Source of the DNA: Maylandia zebra
Taxonomy: Eukaryota; Chordata; Actinopteri; Cichliformes; Cichlidae
Direction of reading: 5' to 3'
DNA length: 64,000 nucleotides
NCBI RefSeq assembly: GCF_041146795.1
Contig: NC_135170.1
Span: 19,400,033-19,464,032, forward strand
Both the position numbers and the translations under genes were made by a program. This document shows, in pieces, positions 23,501-34,947 of this stretch. The first letter of the stretch is position 1. Every line of letters begins with the position of its first letter. The notes beneath the pieces were generated by a model that was not told the origin of the DNA, did not search any database, and was given only the letters and a program-made list of their open reading frames with translations.

Positions 23501-26500
23501 GACTTTGGATCCCAGGTGCACTGTATGTCCACATGGCAGCTTGTCTCGTCACATGGTCTAAAGCACTCAAGATCAGAGGGAGGAGCTGGCGGATCTGAAA
23601 AAACACAAAGGACAAACACAAGTCATTGTTACCAATCTGGGTTTTGTTTGTAGTTTTTCTTCCTGTTTTATTTTCAGACCCACTTTCATTATGTTTTATG
23701 TTTCACGTGAGTTCATATCTGCTTTTTTGTTTCACCCGCTTCCCTTTGTGTGTTTAGGATGCTTTTGTTCTTGCCCGTGAGAGATAGAAGGAGGATATCC
23801 CTCCTTTGAGCTCCAAAGAGGAGAAGTCCAAAGAGGCAAACCTCTCACTGTTCTCTTCCTCCCATTAATGCTTCCTCACTCCTACTGTTTCCTCTGTCTT
23901 TCCTCTTCCTTTTCCCCATTCCTTCCTTTTCCATATTCCTTTTCCTCATGTTTGTCTCTTGCTCAATAAAAACAGTTCTTAGTTTGTACACCCTGAACTC
24001 CTTTCTCTACGTCTTCCTCTCGTGTTCCATCAGGCCAAGATGCAAGTAAAGGTGATGAGAAAAAGGCATGCTCACTCATATACAGTCATTTTACAGTGAA
24101 ATCAAGCCCACACACCTACAAATAATGATTTAGAAAGTGTCTCTGTAATAAACTAAATACATGGTTTTTCTGACAGCTGTCTAGTTTGCATTAGATTATG
24201 ATTTGAAGTTCCGCTTTCCATTAAAGACAGCTGCTGCATTATTAGCCTATGCCCATCCGCTGAACCATGATTCCACACCCTCCCAAATCTGTCAACACAA
24301 AGTAGGGGGGACACGTGGGCAGACGATCTTTCAAGGCGCAGGCATAGAGTCCATGGGGCACTCAGGGAACACATCGCCCCAATGAAAGAAGCAGAGGGAT
24401 TACTCCTATAAACCTCAGAGGCAGGTCTTTTTCCAACAGTGGGACTTTTTTTAAATTAAAAAAAAACTATATCAGATATGAGTTTGTACAGTTTATACAT
24501 GAAATCTTTTGTGCCAATTTAGTGAATGTCTATGTTGTGCACACACATCCCATGGAGGAGCCACGAAATAAGATGAAGAGAAGGTTTGGTGTCAGTATTT
24601 TTATTTTTTTTTAACTCACGCAGCTTTCAGCGACTTTCTCGCCACAGCACGTAGTTCCTAATGTTTTGAGTTGGCAGAGTCATCACACACCAAAGGGATC
24701 TGTGTCTTCGGCTGGACTTGAACTGTTAACCTTTTGCTTGCCAAGCAAACGTTTTAACCACTACACTAAAGACGCCAAAAGCATCAGTCCCAGCAGACAG
24801 GCCCAGGTAGTCCCACTGTGGGCAGGTCTGGGTGAACCGTGGGAAGGTGTAGGAACGGTAAAGCCACACTTAGTCCACATGAACCCGTAAGGGGGTGGGT
24901 GGGGCTTATACTGACAAGGCAGGGAGAACATTACATTACATTTCAGATTACTTTAGCTGACTGCCAACTGTGGGCTGCCAAACAGGGGTCATGTTTACAA
25001 GGATTACGATCCACTTTTTAAGCCCAGGTTTAGAAGTACTGTTGCTACTTGGATAACTGACAAGGAAATTCTCTATAACCACAGGCTTTGTGAAAAGTTC
25101 TGAATGTGCAGAAAGTCTTGAACATGAGGTGAATATGAGCAGAAACACATATTTCTAATATTGAATAACATAATTAATCCCTGACATGAAGGGGTGACAT
25201 ATTTAAGCATTTTATACTCTGATTTTCTGCGGATCTGAACTAAACACTAAAGAGGACAGAAAATAAAATACATTCGTATCCATGTTGAGCCCTCAGTGTC
25301 AGGGATAATACTAGAACAGCGGCCCCCAACCTTTTTTGCGCCATTGACCGGTTTATGTCCGACAATACTTTCACGGACCGTTCTTTATGGTGTTTTGGAT
25401 AAATACAACAAAATAAAACCAGCACCGGTACCAAAAAAAGAAGATTTATTCATAACACACAGGAAAAGACCCAGGGAAACCGAGTTAACGATAAAAACGA
25501 TAAAAAACAACGCTAAAAACCGATAAAAACTCTGGAAACCATAAATTTTACACCCGAGCCTCAACTCTCGTGGCCCGGTACCAAACGACCGTGGCCCGAG
25601 GGTTGGGGACCGCTGTACTAGCTGACAAAGGTCAAAAGTCTGTTTCAATTATAAACTCAGAGGCCACTTGATTAGTTAAACTGTTACATGCTTCTTGTTA
25701 ACACAAACATCAAATCACATAGAAAATCAGCATCCTCTGATCCGGGATGACCGGATGCTAATGCTCAGTTCAAACTGAGCATTAGCATGAAGGAGAAATG
25801 TTATTGCAGTGACTTTCAATGTGGCTGTTGGTGCCAGATGGGCTGGTGTGGCTGTTTGTCAAACTGCCATGCCTGTCATCTAAGATAGGAAACTGAGGTC
25901 AAAATTCACACAGGCTTACCAGAATTGGGTAATAGAGGAGTTTCTGCTTCCTCATTCAGATGGCAGGCTCAGAATTTGGCATACAAAAGCATGGATTCAT
26001 CCAGGGTTGTATCAACAGTTCAGGTTGCTGGTTGTGTAATAATGTGGGGAAAATTCTCTTAGCAGTCTTTGGGCCAGCCTACCTGAGTATTGTTTCTGCC
26101 CATCCCTTTATGACTACAGTGTACCCAGAGTCAGGTGGTTGCTTCCAGCACGATAAAACACCACATCACAAACCTCAGATTGGTTTCCTGAACATGACAA
26201 ATAGTTCACTACACTCAAATGACCTCCACAGTCACCAGATCTGAATCTGGATGTGCGACAGACAAATCTGCAGCCATTGTAGCAATATGGACAAAATCTG
26301 TGAGGAATGTTTCCGGCAACTTGTTGAATCTTTGCAAGAAGAATAAAGGCAGACTTTGATCCAACCCACTACTAGCAAGGTGTGCTTAACGAAGTGGCAG
26401 GTGAGGTCCACTCAGTGCCTGATTTGTGTGTTTTCCATTACTTTAACTAGATCTTTTTAACATAAAGTGATGTAGAAAAGTATCAAACATTTCTAAAAAT

Positions 26501-29224
26501 ACGAACAAAGTACAGGAAATTCGGCCAGTGATGCACAAAATCTTTCCCAGATGTGTTCCACAACTTGTCCTTTCAATACTGCTCAACCAAAAACCTACGC
26601 TGATGCAACACAGCAGCACGCTGAATATAAAAACTCCCAGCTCACAGAATGCAGGAAGACAGAGGAGAGATGAAGTACAGAAAAAATAAACTGCAATGAG
26701 TTCCCACCTCGTTGTCCATCTAATCAGCCTGCACTCATCCACTTCAAGATCCCACATTACTTAAACCACACCATGCACTCTCCCTTCTCCAAAATCCAGC
26801 CTTAGCTCCCTTCTCTAGTCACTTTCTGGCAGTTCTGTCAAACCTCTCTCTCTTGCTACACCAGTCACCTTCACTGCTGCTAAAACCCAAACACACTAAC
26901 AGCACGAGTATTTATTTAATATATTTAATGTGGTTCTGCGTCTTGCTAGTGGGGGCTAATTTAGCTTTTTATAACAGCTTTACTGTTAAAAAGCTCCAGA
27001 TGTGTTTTAAATCAGCTCCTTTGTCTCATTTCCTAGGAAATAAAACTAATGAAACAAAAGACAAAGAAAGGAAAGTGACAAAACGTCTGCAATAAAACTA
27101 TATTTGGTAATATCCCCACGAGTCACAGTAAAGCAAACTGACCCTGTGTGACAGACTGCGAAGCTACAATGACTCACAAACTCAGACACATGTAATGAGT
27201 GAAGAAATAAGAGTGAACACGACTGATTTACCGTCAGTTCCAACCATATTCTCCACATTTATTATCATTTAATAAGATTGCATAAGTTAAGGCTTTTAGC
27301 AAAGGTGACTATAATTGTTATAAAATGATACAGGAAGTGAGAGATGATGAAGAAAAGGGGGAGAAAGCAATAGATCTAACACTGTTCTCAACCACAAGAA
27401 AAAAAATGTGCGCGCATCCGTCTATCTGTGCGCACACACACACGCATACCTTTGATTTTACTCATCGCAAGATTGCCACCTTTACACGTTTCTTGTAAGC
27501 CTCTACACTTTTAGCAGTAACCCATTCAATATATGCCGACTACTGCAGGAAAGCAGATTGCAGAACAGGAAATGAGCAGTTTGTGCAGTTTGGATCCAAA
27601 ACTAGTGTAGTCTAGTCAATTATGACCACTTCTCTTTAAAAACAGCACAAACAATGAGGAAAGACTGATAGGTGTGATAGATGGGCCACCAAATAAATAA
27701 ATAGTGAGAATAAATAGTAAAAATGTGTTGAGATTGATGTAGTGTCCTCAGCTTCAGGAAAATGTGATGCACATAAAGCTCCCAACTAACATTTTCTGTT
27801 ATTGTACAGGTCAGTCCTTTACTAAGAACTAAAATACTCATTCATTTATGGATAGCATTTGCATGTGCCTAGTTGAAAAGTGGAAAATAATGTGAAAATT
27901 AAGCTTTAATATACTTGGTCTGCTCTTGGTTAGTCTGCAACCATTCCCTTGTACTGTGCAAAAGTCTTGAGCTACCCTCTTTTCTTTGTATGTTGCATCT
28001 GGGGAGCCAGACTGTTTTGTAACCTTTGAAAGTGGTCTAGTTCTCTTGGAACATGTTTCTTTCTTTGGTTGTTTGTTCCTTTTTTCACTCAGGAATGTCC
28101 ACACACTATTTTTAGGGCCACTTAACACTGACCAAAGAATCATTCAAGCATAAAAAGGGATCAAAGTCAAAGGACGAACCAGTGTTGTGCCTACATAAAA
28201 CACAGAACTGAGCAAAAACCCATTTTTTATTGTATTTAGCCACTTTTTTACAAGCAGCCTGTCTAATAAACAAATAATTTGCTTGTATTTCTTTAGTTAA
28301 ATCTAAGAAAAATATCAAATATAACCTAGTTTGACAGGCATAAAATAGGATTTTTGTAAGATGATTCCAAAAGAGCTTTTAGCTGAAAACATGGCATATT
28401 TAGGCATAGTGTGCAGTGTGTCCTAAAACAAATTTGAGGAAGCTACAGCTACAAAACTACAAAAGAAGAACTGTCAAGCCTAAAAAACTCTCTACAGCAG
28501 ACGGACACTACTGGAAACTCACGTTCTCAAAAACAGGAAAAAATGTGACCAGAACAAACAAAATGACCTGAGAGATGCATCTGACCCTTCAGGTGATTCA
28601 TCTACTGTTCACTGAAGCATTATCAGAAATGGTCTCAGTGGAAGAATGGCTGAAAATTCTCAATAAGGGTGAAACAGGGAGAAAAAGCTGAGGGATGCCA
28701 AATTACACCAGAACTGGACTGAAAATCAGTGGGAATGATGGGGTGATGATTCTAATCTTAAAATGTATAGAGAAGGTCAGGACAGCGGTACCACAGTGAG
28801 TGTCTACAAGTTTAAGTTTAAGATTTTAAACCAAAGTATTACTAAACAAAGAAAGCAGTACAAAGAAGGAATTTCTAAAGCATTAGAGAACAGGAAAAAC
28901 AAATCATTTAGGGGTTATGATAAAGCAAAACCTCTCAAAGTACAGAATTAATCAAATAATCAGTAAACATGACTGTAAAGAAAACAGCACTGCAGATAGC
29001 ATGGCATTTAAGTGGGTTAGTGTAACAGGGTGTTAAAGTGTTGTGGTTATTACAGTTGATAAAGTTGTGGGGTACAAGGCGATAACACTTCCCTTTGAAT
29101 GCAGGCGCAAGTACTTTTTATGAGTATTTGTGCACAAGCGCTTTTGAACAGGCCTACCTGCTGCAGCAGCAGAGACACTGGTCACCAAGATGGACAGAAG
29201 CCACCTTGTTATAGGTCTGGCCAT
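14591..29224 (-). CDS. il27ra: Interleukin-27 receptor alpha-like class I cytokine receptor, complete coding region
   Basis: Coding exons in order of translation: 29158-29224, 23447-23594, 23192-23343, 22910-23043, 22610-22751, 22148-22284, 21803-22061, 21496-21681, 21287-21391, 21050-21184, 18452-18607, 18228-18288, 17847-17952, 16784-17101, 14974-15228, 14591-14710. All phases agree and give 826 codons plus stop. Exon 1 is a signal peptide. Domain 1 starts PPAPPSDLECF with paired Cys, and a WSXWS-like SDWSKIHS follows near residue 205. More fibronectin-III domains lead to a membrane segment (LLIPVLSVVVLLCVCCILL, about 542-560) and a box 1 motif KVPDPRNS. SGYEKHFMPSP near residue 777 resembles the C-terminal tyrosine motif of mammalian IL27RA. 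The order with rln3 and rfx1 matches human. The protein is longer than human (636) partly because the cytoplasmic exon is duplicated. Confidence 0.88.
14974..15228 (-). other. il27ra cytoplasmic exon, copy 1 (tyrosine motif YEKHF)
   Basis: 255 nt, phase 0 at both ends. It begins FNESLDFICIPVSETQP and ends SGYEKHFMPSPLE. The acceptor is a long CT tract plus TAG; the donor is GTACTC, weaker than the other copy's. It shares its start, its acidic SSSEEEQFTSGYE-type centre and its end with the exon at 16784-17101. Confidence 0.85.
15590..16525 (+). mobile_element. Non-LTR retrotransposon fragment, 3' end of a reverse transcriptase ORF
   Basis: The open frame at 15696-16238 has the C-terminal reverse-transcriptase text HLQLNVAKTKELIVDF, YKYLGVHIDNKLDW and an ILYAVACW segment typical of fish LINEs of the L2/Rex1-like kind. 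The 5' part (fingers and the catalytic YADD) is missing. It ends in a repeated TTCTGA tail around 16506-16525. It lies antisense in the il27ra intron between the two duplicated cytoplasmic exons. Confidence 0.85.
16784..17101 (-). other. il27ra cytoplasmic exon, copy 2 (tyrosine motif YEQHF)
   Basis: 318 nt, phase 0 at both ends. It begins FNDPLGWICIPVCEPQP and ends SGYEQHFMPSPLE. Donor GTAAGT is consensus. It is 21 codons longer than copy 1, chiefly through an insertion after the first 19 residues. Because both copies are multiples of three, inclusion of one or both keeps frame. Confidence 0.85.
19183..20132 (+). mobile_element. Mariner-like DNA transposon, truncated copy (long TIR, 5' half and part of transposase)
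   Basis: It starts CAGGGTGGGCCATTT after a TA at 19181-19182 and matches the complete copy at 36429-38083 through the long terminal repeat and into the transposase. Compared with that copy it has lost about 100 nt near the transposase N terminus (the region after MSKRLTHEEQIEIV) and everything after about 20132, including the third catalytic Asp and right TIR. It has the same in-frame TAA after NGEVN as the complete copy. It sits in il27ra intron 18608-21049. Confidence 0.9.
20330..20800 (+). mobile_element. LINE 3' tail fragment
   Basis: Pieces read as the C-terminal part of a fish non-LTR retrotransposon: a segment near 20465-20570 reads LWDFQQLLANQPDTAVVDK and then IPADSNARKKK, with stops elsewhere. 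It ends in a CCTCTGGTA...GAGCTTAAGG tail at about 20765-20795. A similar tail is at 51880-51925. Boundaries are approximate, and the link to the mariner fragment at 20132 is unclear. Confidence 0.55.
23595..24660 (-). other. il27ra intron 1, part without a recognised gene
   Basis: Pyrimidine-rich around 23860-23960 with a plus-strand AATAAA near 23965. It could be an old retroposed 3' end, but I cannot support that. Nothing else is assignable. Confidence 0.4.
24693..24775 (-). repeat. tRNA-like sequence (pseudo-tRNA or SINE head)
   Basis: Reading minus there is an A-box-like GTGTAGTGGTTAA, a perfect 5-bp anticodon stem TTTGC/GCAAA with loop TTGGCAA, and a B-box-like AGTTCAAGTCC. The loop would give anticodon GGC (Ala), which vertebrates hardly use, and the T-stem does not pair. 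It is more likely a tRNA-derived repeat than a working tRNA gene. Confidence 0.5.
25317..25615. mobile_element. hAT-type MITE, 299 bp
   Basis: The ends are inverted: CAGCGGCCCCCAACC at 25317 and GGTTGGGGACCGCTG ending 25615, with one mismatch. Flanks TACTAGAA and TACTAGCT agree at 6 of 8 positions, fitting an 8-bp hAT target-site duplication. No transposase is inside. It lies in il27ra intron 1. Confidence 0.85.
25657..26404 (+). mobile_element. Tc1-like transposon relic
   Basis: The ends GAGGCCACTTGATTAG and CTTAACGAAGTGGC are roughly inverted. The inside reads as decayed transposase on the plus strand: KHGFIQGCINSSGCW, then HPFMTTVYPESGGCFQHD followed by broken frames. A related, shorter relic is at 55765-56250. 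It lies in il27ra intron 1 and is not functional. Confidence 0.7.
27950..28790. mobile_element. Possible decayed DNA transposon
   Basis: The text around 27955-27980 (TGTGCAAAAGTCTTGAG) resembles a terminal repeat seen in fish Tc1-like elements. 28440-28760 has blocks resembling a decayed transposase region. I found no second terminus. The rest of intron 1 from 26405 to 29157 shows nothing I can name. Confidence 0.3.
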
Positions 29225-29673
29225 CACATTTAGACAAGGGCATCTAGTGCCTGCGAAAAGCCCAAATTCATCAGGAACTCTCACATACAAAATAACAACA
29301 ACAACAATAATAATCAATCACAAGACATAGTCAAAAACTCTGTTGGTCTTACAGAAAGAGTTCACGCATTGACCTGTAGCTGCAACATGTGGGGTAACTA
29401 CATCCGTATCACAAATACAACATCTGGCATAAATAGCCCAACTGCATACAGACTGACAGTTTCAGACTTCCTCTTGGGTGCAGTGGAGCGTAAAGTCATT
29501 TGGTGATTAACAAAAATAGGCGTATTGCCAGATAGGAGGGAGCAGCTTTGTGATAAGTACCGAATTACCAGACACTCGGCATTTTATTTAGTCTCAAATT
29601 CTATTAAACCTTAATTATGATCTCTTTTTTTTCTAAGTAAATATTAAGTATTATTAGGGTACAAATGATTTAC

Positions 29674-29840
29674 CTCCGGGTGAGACACGCTGAGATGTGA
29701 GCCGCCCATGCTCTGCAGGAACACGCAGCTTTTGTTTTAACTGAGAAACTTGCTGTGAAGTTCAGAAATGTCTCCTCTCCGCAGTTACCGATTCGCTCCA
29801 CCCAGTTGCTGGAATTGCCAGTGACGTCAACTCACCCGCG
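29674..29840 (-). promoter_or_regulatory. il27ra 5' noncoding exon and promoter with a CRE palindrome
   Basis: A donor-like GTAAAT at 29673 reading minus marks the end of a likely noncoding first exon. About 150 bp upstream on the minus strand is a perfect cAMP-response palindrome TGACGTCA (29822-29829) in a GC-rich, CpG-containing stretch. No TATA box is seen. The exon carries an upstream ATG (reading GCATGGGCGG). The transcription start is inferred. Confidence 0.45.
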
Positions 29841-29889
29841 CGTGCTCGCCGGCAGCTAGTCGTGTCAGTTCTTCCCACACACTAACTCG

Positions 29890-31360
29890 CTGCAGGTCCC
29901 GAAACGTGTCTGTCGTAGCCACCCTGTATTTTTTATTTTTTTGTTTTTTAATTACGCAAACGCTTTTCATAAGTTCAAGAAAAGAAAGAGAGATATCACG
30001 TGACAAAAAGTAGCGTAAGATATTTAGGTTACTGAACTTTGAGGTAGTTTTGTTTTGAATTTCTGCCGCTCAAACGTGAGCACGTGTATGAAAGTGTCTA
30101 ATTAAAATGACAGCTACTAACCTGAGTGTATAAAGCATTTTGGGCTTATATAAACTTTTGAACACACCATAATTCCCTCTGTTTTAGAGTCTGTTACCTG
30201 TTTTAAGAAACACGTTTGTGTCTGCTTGTTTCCTTTTTAAAAGAATATCCTGAAGGTTGTTTGCAACCTTTAAAAATCATTATAGGAAAGTTCTCTAAAC
30301 GTATTCATGTGAAATCTATGTGTCCTAATGGTCATTTGAATTAAAAAATATATACACTAGCCATTTTATTACAAATCTGTATGAAGTGGATGGTAAGTGT
30401 GTTTGTGATAGAGCAGTAGAATAGTAATATCAGTTTGCTAAAGCTAAACTGTTAGCTAATATAACATTAGACCAACTAAAAAAATATGTGGCACATAAAA
30501 CACAAATCACAGTAACATGTGTTAACCTGCATCAGAGGCTCTTCGTGCATGCATTTCCAGAGGGTATGTTTACATGACATGAGATATTGTTCTTTTTTGT
30601 GACCCCTTGTGAACTTGTTGACCTAGATAAATAGCATCAGTGATCAAAGCTAAAAAAAAACAAACCCCAAAGCTAACTAAACTAAACCTAATACTGAAAC
30701 TAATAAATAGTAAACTGAAACTAAACAGACATTAAAACCTAAACTGAAAGCAGCATATCAACTGTGGAAACCGACTCTGCAAATATAATTTCCCCCAAGT
30801 AAAAGTCATTTTTATGCTGCAGTGACTTAAGTATCGTACATTTTAATGTTTGCCCCCCTTCCACCAATTACAGCATGTTTTTAAGGAAGTGGAAATGCCT
30901 CAAAAGCTAAGTAGGCCACAGCAGCATATTTCATGGGAAGCAAAGCTGCTGTGTAAGCATTGGGGACTGAGGTAAAAATACACATCTACCTGTCACTTTA
31001 TGTTTGTTATAACACAGATTGTAATGAATTTTCCATTCATTTATCCCTCCGTGTCATGTGACGAGTGTGTTTGTTAGTTTTTTAATGAACTTGTTCTCAA
31101 ATGATTTTAGCAAAGCATTTTATTCCCTTGAGCTCTCATCAGTTGCAGCAGAGAAAGTTACTGGTAATGTAAAAAGAAAACAAGCAAAGACGTCATAAAA
31201 CAAACGTGTCTCTTTATATATCATACTGGCCACATAAAGATTTACTTGATACTGAAAATTAAAGACATTAAACAGACTTTACTGAACAGACACACGCAGG
31301 ATATAAAATTCACAAAAAAGTGAATAAAGAAGAGTGCGTGTGCATATGTGTGTCTCTGTT
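29890..31360. other. Intergenic sequence between il27ra and rln3
   Basis: AT-rich, with no open frame or repeat that I can assign. Confidence 0.5.
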
Positions 31361-31362
31361 TG

Positions 31363-31368
31363 TTTATT
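31363..31368 (-). terminator. rln3 polyadenylation signal
   Basis: AATAAA on the minus strand, 54 nt after the rln3 stop codon. It is the first canonical signal in the 3' region. Confidence 0.6.
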
Positions 31369-31421
31369 AAGGTGTACAACATGCCTGGCAGCCAGCGCGC
31401 TCAGATTGCATATATCGACCC

Positions 31422-32093
31422 TCAGCAGAGAGAGCTGATCTCGCTCTTGCTGCAGCCCCACTTGCAGCAGGCGTTGGAGAGACCCACCACCACATCGCGG
31501 CCTTTGCGGTCAGCTTTGCGAAGCGCCTCCAGTATCTCTTCGGTGATGAATGAACGGGTGGAGCGGCTGAACGCTCCCTCCTGGTTGTCTCTGGATGCGG
31601 AGCTTGGATCTGTGTTTCTCTGAAGGAGACTCTCCACCGCAAAATTGTGATTCAAGCCCTCTGAGAGTTCATCCTGAGGGGAGGTGAAGGGGTCCTCTGA
31701 AGCATCTGTGGGAGTAAAAACAATAAAGTATGAAGGAATGGGTTTCTCTTGCATCCAAGCAAAATATGTGCATTATTTGCATTTCATTATTGCTGGAGAC
31801 GATACGATGGAAGGAGCGAGGGTGGGATGCCACTGGATTGTTGCCAAGTGTGCCTGGTGGGTTAGATGCTTAAATGTACATTTGGTGGTTTATAGCTCAG
31901 AATAGTAAGCGCACATCATTATAGTAAATGAAAACCAAGGCACTTTGATTCAGAATATCACATTCTCAGCCTTTCAGGGCTGAGAGCAATTACATTTTAA
32001 GCTGTAGTCATTTACTGAACAGTTCATACATTTTTTTGTAAGTAATAACATAATTCAGTGGATACACTCAAATTCAATCTTAAACAACAATAC

Positions 32094-32189
<96 letters not shown>

Positions 32190-32961
32190 GTGAAATGCAA
32201 AAGTCATAAAATTATAGTTAATAAGGTAAAAAAAAACAGACAAGAACAACAACTATAATAATACTACCATTAATTATAATAAAAAGCTAAAAATTAAGTA
32301 GGAGTCACTCGGTTTTTGTAATCTGATCATATGTAATCCATTGCTAGCTAACCAGCCATTCTAACCAGCCGGCCAGTCATTCTACACTTAAACTTACAGG
32401 TGATTTCCTTCCATCATTTCTCTGGATACCTCTGCATGATCACAAATGAGCAGAAAAAGACTAGTCTAAATTATTTACATAGTCATGGATGGCACATTGC
32501 ACGTCTCTGCTCAGCTGAACACTCAAAGCGCTTTCTACTACAAGTGTCATTCACTCATTCATATAGAGCTTTTATCTATGCCTGAGTGCTTTCTGACATT
32601 CACACACTCCGACAGATGCATCGGGGCAACGTGAGTTTCAGCATCTTGCCCAACAATACTTGAGACTGGAGGAGTCAGGAATCAATCCACTGGTAGAAAA
32701 CCTGCTCTATCACCTGAGCCACAGCCACCTCGATTCACAAATAGAAATTTTAAAAGTGGTTGCAAAAGGTAAAAAATAAAGTGAAATATCACCGGGCTTA
32801 CCTAAACTCCTGAGTGACCGTCTCCATCGTGAACCCCCGCAGGTGAAGATGACTGCCCGGATGAACTCGCGGCCACAGAGCTTCACCCCATACGCTGGGT
32901 CATCCATGGGCTGAACGCCAGCCACAAGCAGACACACAGCCAGCACCACAGCTTTCCACAT
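31422..32961 (-). CDS. rln3: Prorelaxin-3 (insulin superfamily neuropeptide precursor)
   Basis: Two coding exons, 32802-32961 and 31422-31705, join in phase 1 to 147 codons plus stop; human RLN3 has 142. The order is signal peptide (MWKAVVLAVCLLVAG), B chain with CGREFIRAVIFTCGGSRW, C peptide, a basic cleavage site ending RKGR, and an A chain with CCKWGCSKSEISSLC at the C terminus. The receptor-binding Arg-x3-Arg-x2-Ile-Phe pattern of the B chain and all six cysteines are present. Relaxin-3 is a secreted neuropeptide acting on RXFP3-type receptors. Fish have more than one rln3 paralogue; I cannot say which (a or b) this is. The single intron holds a GATA array and a SINE-like repeat. Confidence 0.97.
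32093..32189. repeat. (GATA)n microsatellite
   Basis: About 24 uninterrupted GATA units in the rln3 intron. Confidence 0.97.
32505..32735 (-). repeat. tRNA-derived SINE-like repeat
   Basis: Reading minus, the head has GTGGCTCAGGTGATAGAGC (A-box like) and TTGATTCCTGA (B-box like), followed by the TTGGGCAAGATGCTGAAA-type body common in fish SINEs. It lies in the rln3 intron just beside the donor of exon 1. The 3' boundary is uncertain. Confidence 0.6.
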
Positions 32962-33009
32962 AGTCGCGAGGCAAGAAGTGGGAGGAGAATATTTGGTTTA
33001 ACTCGCTCT

Positions 33010-33056
33010 TTGCATAAGCAATGACTTTTTAGATGACCCAGGCGCGCTTTATAAAG
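33010..33056 (-). promoter_or_regulatory. rln3 core promoter: TATA box and octamer-like site
   Basis: Reading minus, TTTATAAA at 33048-33055 lies about 90 nt before the start codon. ATGCAAAG (octamer-like, POU factor type) is at 33010-33017 between it and the gene. Position and sharp TATA match suit a tissue-restricted peptide gene. The transcription start near 33020 is inferred. Confidence 0.55.
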
Positions 33057-33069
33057 GTGTTTGAACCCC

Positions 33070-34735
33070 TGAAAAGGAGGAGATGCATACTGCGCATGTA
33101 GGCCTCCTCTGAGAGAAGAACAGATCTGAACAGGAGATACAGTGGGAGACCTTTATGGAGACAAAAAGAAGACCAAAGGTGGCATAGTTAATGAGTTTGT
33201 TAGAGGAATCTATAATCTAATAGTTTAGGCAAATGTTTGTCCCTCTATATAATAAAATGACCAGACCAGAAAACCCATATTGTGTACAGATCACTGACAA
33301 TGACAAACACAATTAGACTGTTATAACAAGATTACTTGATTGCTGTTTGGTATACTAATTATAACCATTTTTATATACATATTGTATATCAAATGTGAAA
33401 AAAAGTTTACAAACACATGTATACATCTCCTTTAGCACTTAAAAAATACATATAGTGTTATTAATCAGTGTATAGCACATATTTGTGTAGTTTTCTGCAC
33501 AGACCATTGGAAACTGAATGACTTTTACATGTTCAATTTTTTTTTCAAACAAATCCAATTTAATTCATATAAAACTGTATTATTAAAAAACAATGCCAAC
33601 ACACTGTAAAAAAATATGGTCCCTAAAGAATTAACATGTTAGTTCTGCCGACGCATGTGGCCTTTAATTGTCTTGATGACATTTAACAATATTACAGCCA
33701 TACATTCAGGTTTTTGCAATCCTAGTTCATTACATCACCTTTGACACAGTTAACCTACGTAAAAATTCTTTATGTAGAACTTACCTTTTCTGCAGGAAAT
33801 TACTCATCCTGTTAGCTCTTTGCCAAAAGGTGAATTGAAGAAGAGAGACTGGACCAGTGACATTTCCAAAGTCTGATAACACAGAAGTCTTATTATGAGT
33901 CAGAGACAAATAAAACACATTCTTATCTGTATATCCGCATAGCCAAAGGTCGCTCATTTAGGAAATTACAAAAGGGGTGCTGAATTTGTAATTAATGTGA
34001 TGATACAAAGCTAACAAAATGACATTTTGGGAAGGTATCCACCATGACACTTGTTAAAACACTGTCATGCTGGGGCAACCTGTGGAGGTCAAGGGAGCAA
34101 TATCAAAATGCTACAAACCACAGTAAATAAACCAGTGGTGTGTGGGAAAAAAATGTATAAATTATGTTGTATGATGAGAACATTAAATGAAATTTAGGGC
34201 AAGAAATTTGCCTTTGGCTCACTATTATGCAGTCATATGCCACATGCACATATATAATAACCTGTAATGTGTTGTGATGACAGGTAAAAATGCAAAATTC
34301 ACTGTTTATTTTTTAATTCTGTTTTCAAAACTTTTTAATTTGTCTTTATATAGCCTTGTGTTTCCTTGTATTCATTTATTTGTAAAACACTTTGTAATGT
34401 CTTGTTATGGACTGATATTTACATTATTGTAAAAGGAGAGTAAAGAAAAGGAAGAAACATATTAAAATAAAACAACACATCAATAGCCCATTCTTCAGGT
34501 AGGCTACTAATGGACCCTTGGGTAAGTCACTGAATGAATGTAGCCAGATGGATCAATTTAAATGACAGTCCATATAGGCTGTGCATTGATTTTATTCCAA
34601 TTTAAAAACAAACTACAAACAATTCTATTACTTTCACTGGGATTTAACTGGGAGCCTCCACCTCTGGGATTTTCCACAAATGGGCGTGGAAGGCTTTGTA
34701 GTAAAATTTTCCTGGAGCTGTCACTTTAAGACAAT
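33070..34735. other. Intergenic sequence between rln3 and rfx1
   Basis: AT-rich, with many small open frames and no recognisable domain or repeat. Divergent promoters of rln3 and rfx1 flank it. Confidence 0.5.
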
Positions 34736-34744
34736 TTGGCAGCT

Positions 34745-34947
34745 CTCAGCCAATCACAACAGCAAAGGGGGAGGGAAGGGAGCGGGTGGGTAGCAACAGT
34801 TGCCCTGGTGAGGACGAAGCGCCATAGCCACGGTAGCCCTGGCGACAAGAACCCAGCAACGAGAATCAACAACAACAACAACTGAAACCGCCATAAAAAT
34901 AAAAGAAGATATTTTGCCAGTGGGAAATACACACGTGGAACCAGAGG
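34745..34947 (+). promoter_or_regulatory. rfx1 promoter and likely first noncoding exon, with CCAAT box and X-box-like sites
   Basis: A CCAAT box is at 34750-34754. GTTGCCCTGGTGAG at 34799-34812 matches the X-box consensus GTNRCCNNRGYAAC at 12 of 14 positions, and GTAGCCCTGGCGAC at 34833-34846 at 13 of 14. A donor-like AG/GTGAAG follows at 34947. RFX proteins bind X-boxes, so these may be autoregulatory. The exon boundary is tentative, and a second candidate donor (AAAG/GTACAA) lies near 35245. Confidence 0.5.

Noticed and set aside
24693..24775. Functional tRNA-Ala gene
   Set aside because: The anticodon loop gives GGC, rare or absent in vertebrate tRNA sets, and the T-stem does not pair. 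A tRNA-derived repeat explains it better.
32093..32189. Tyr/Leu/Ser repeat protein on the minus strand
   Set aside because: It is a reading of the GATA microsatellite in an intron.
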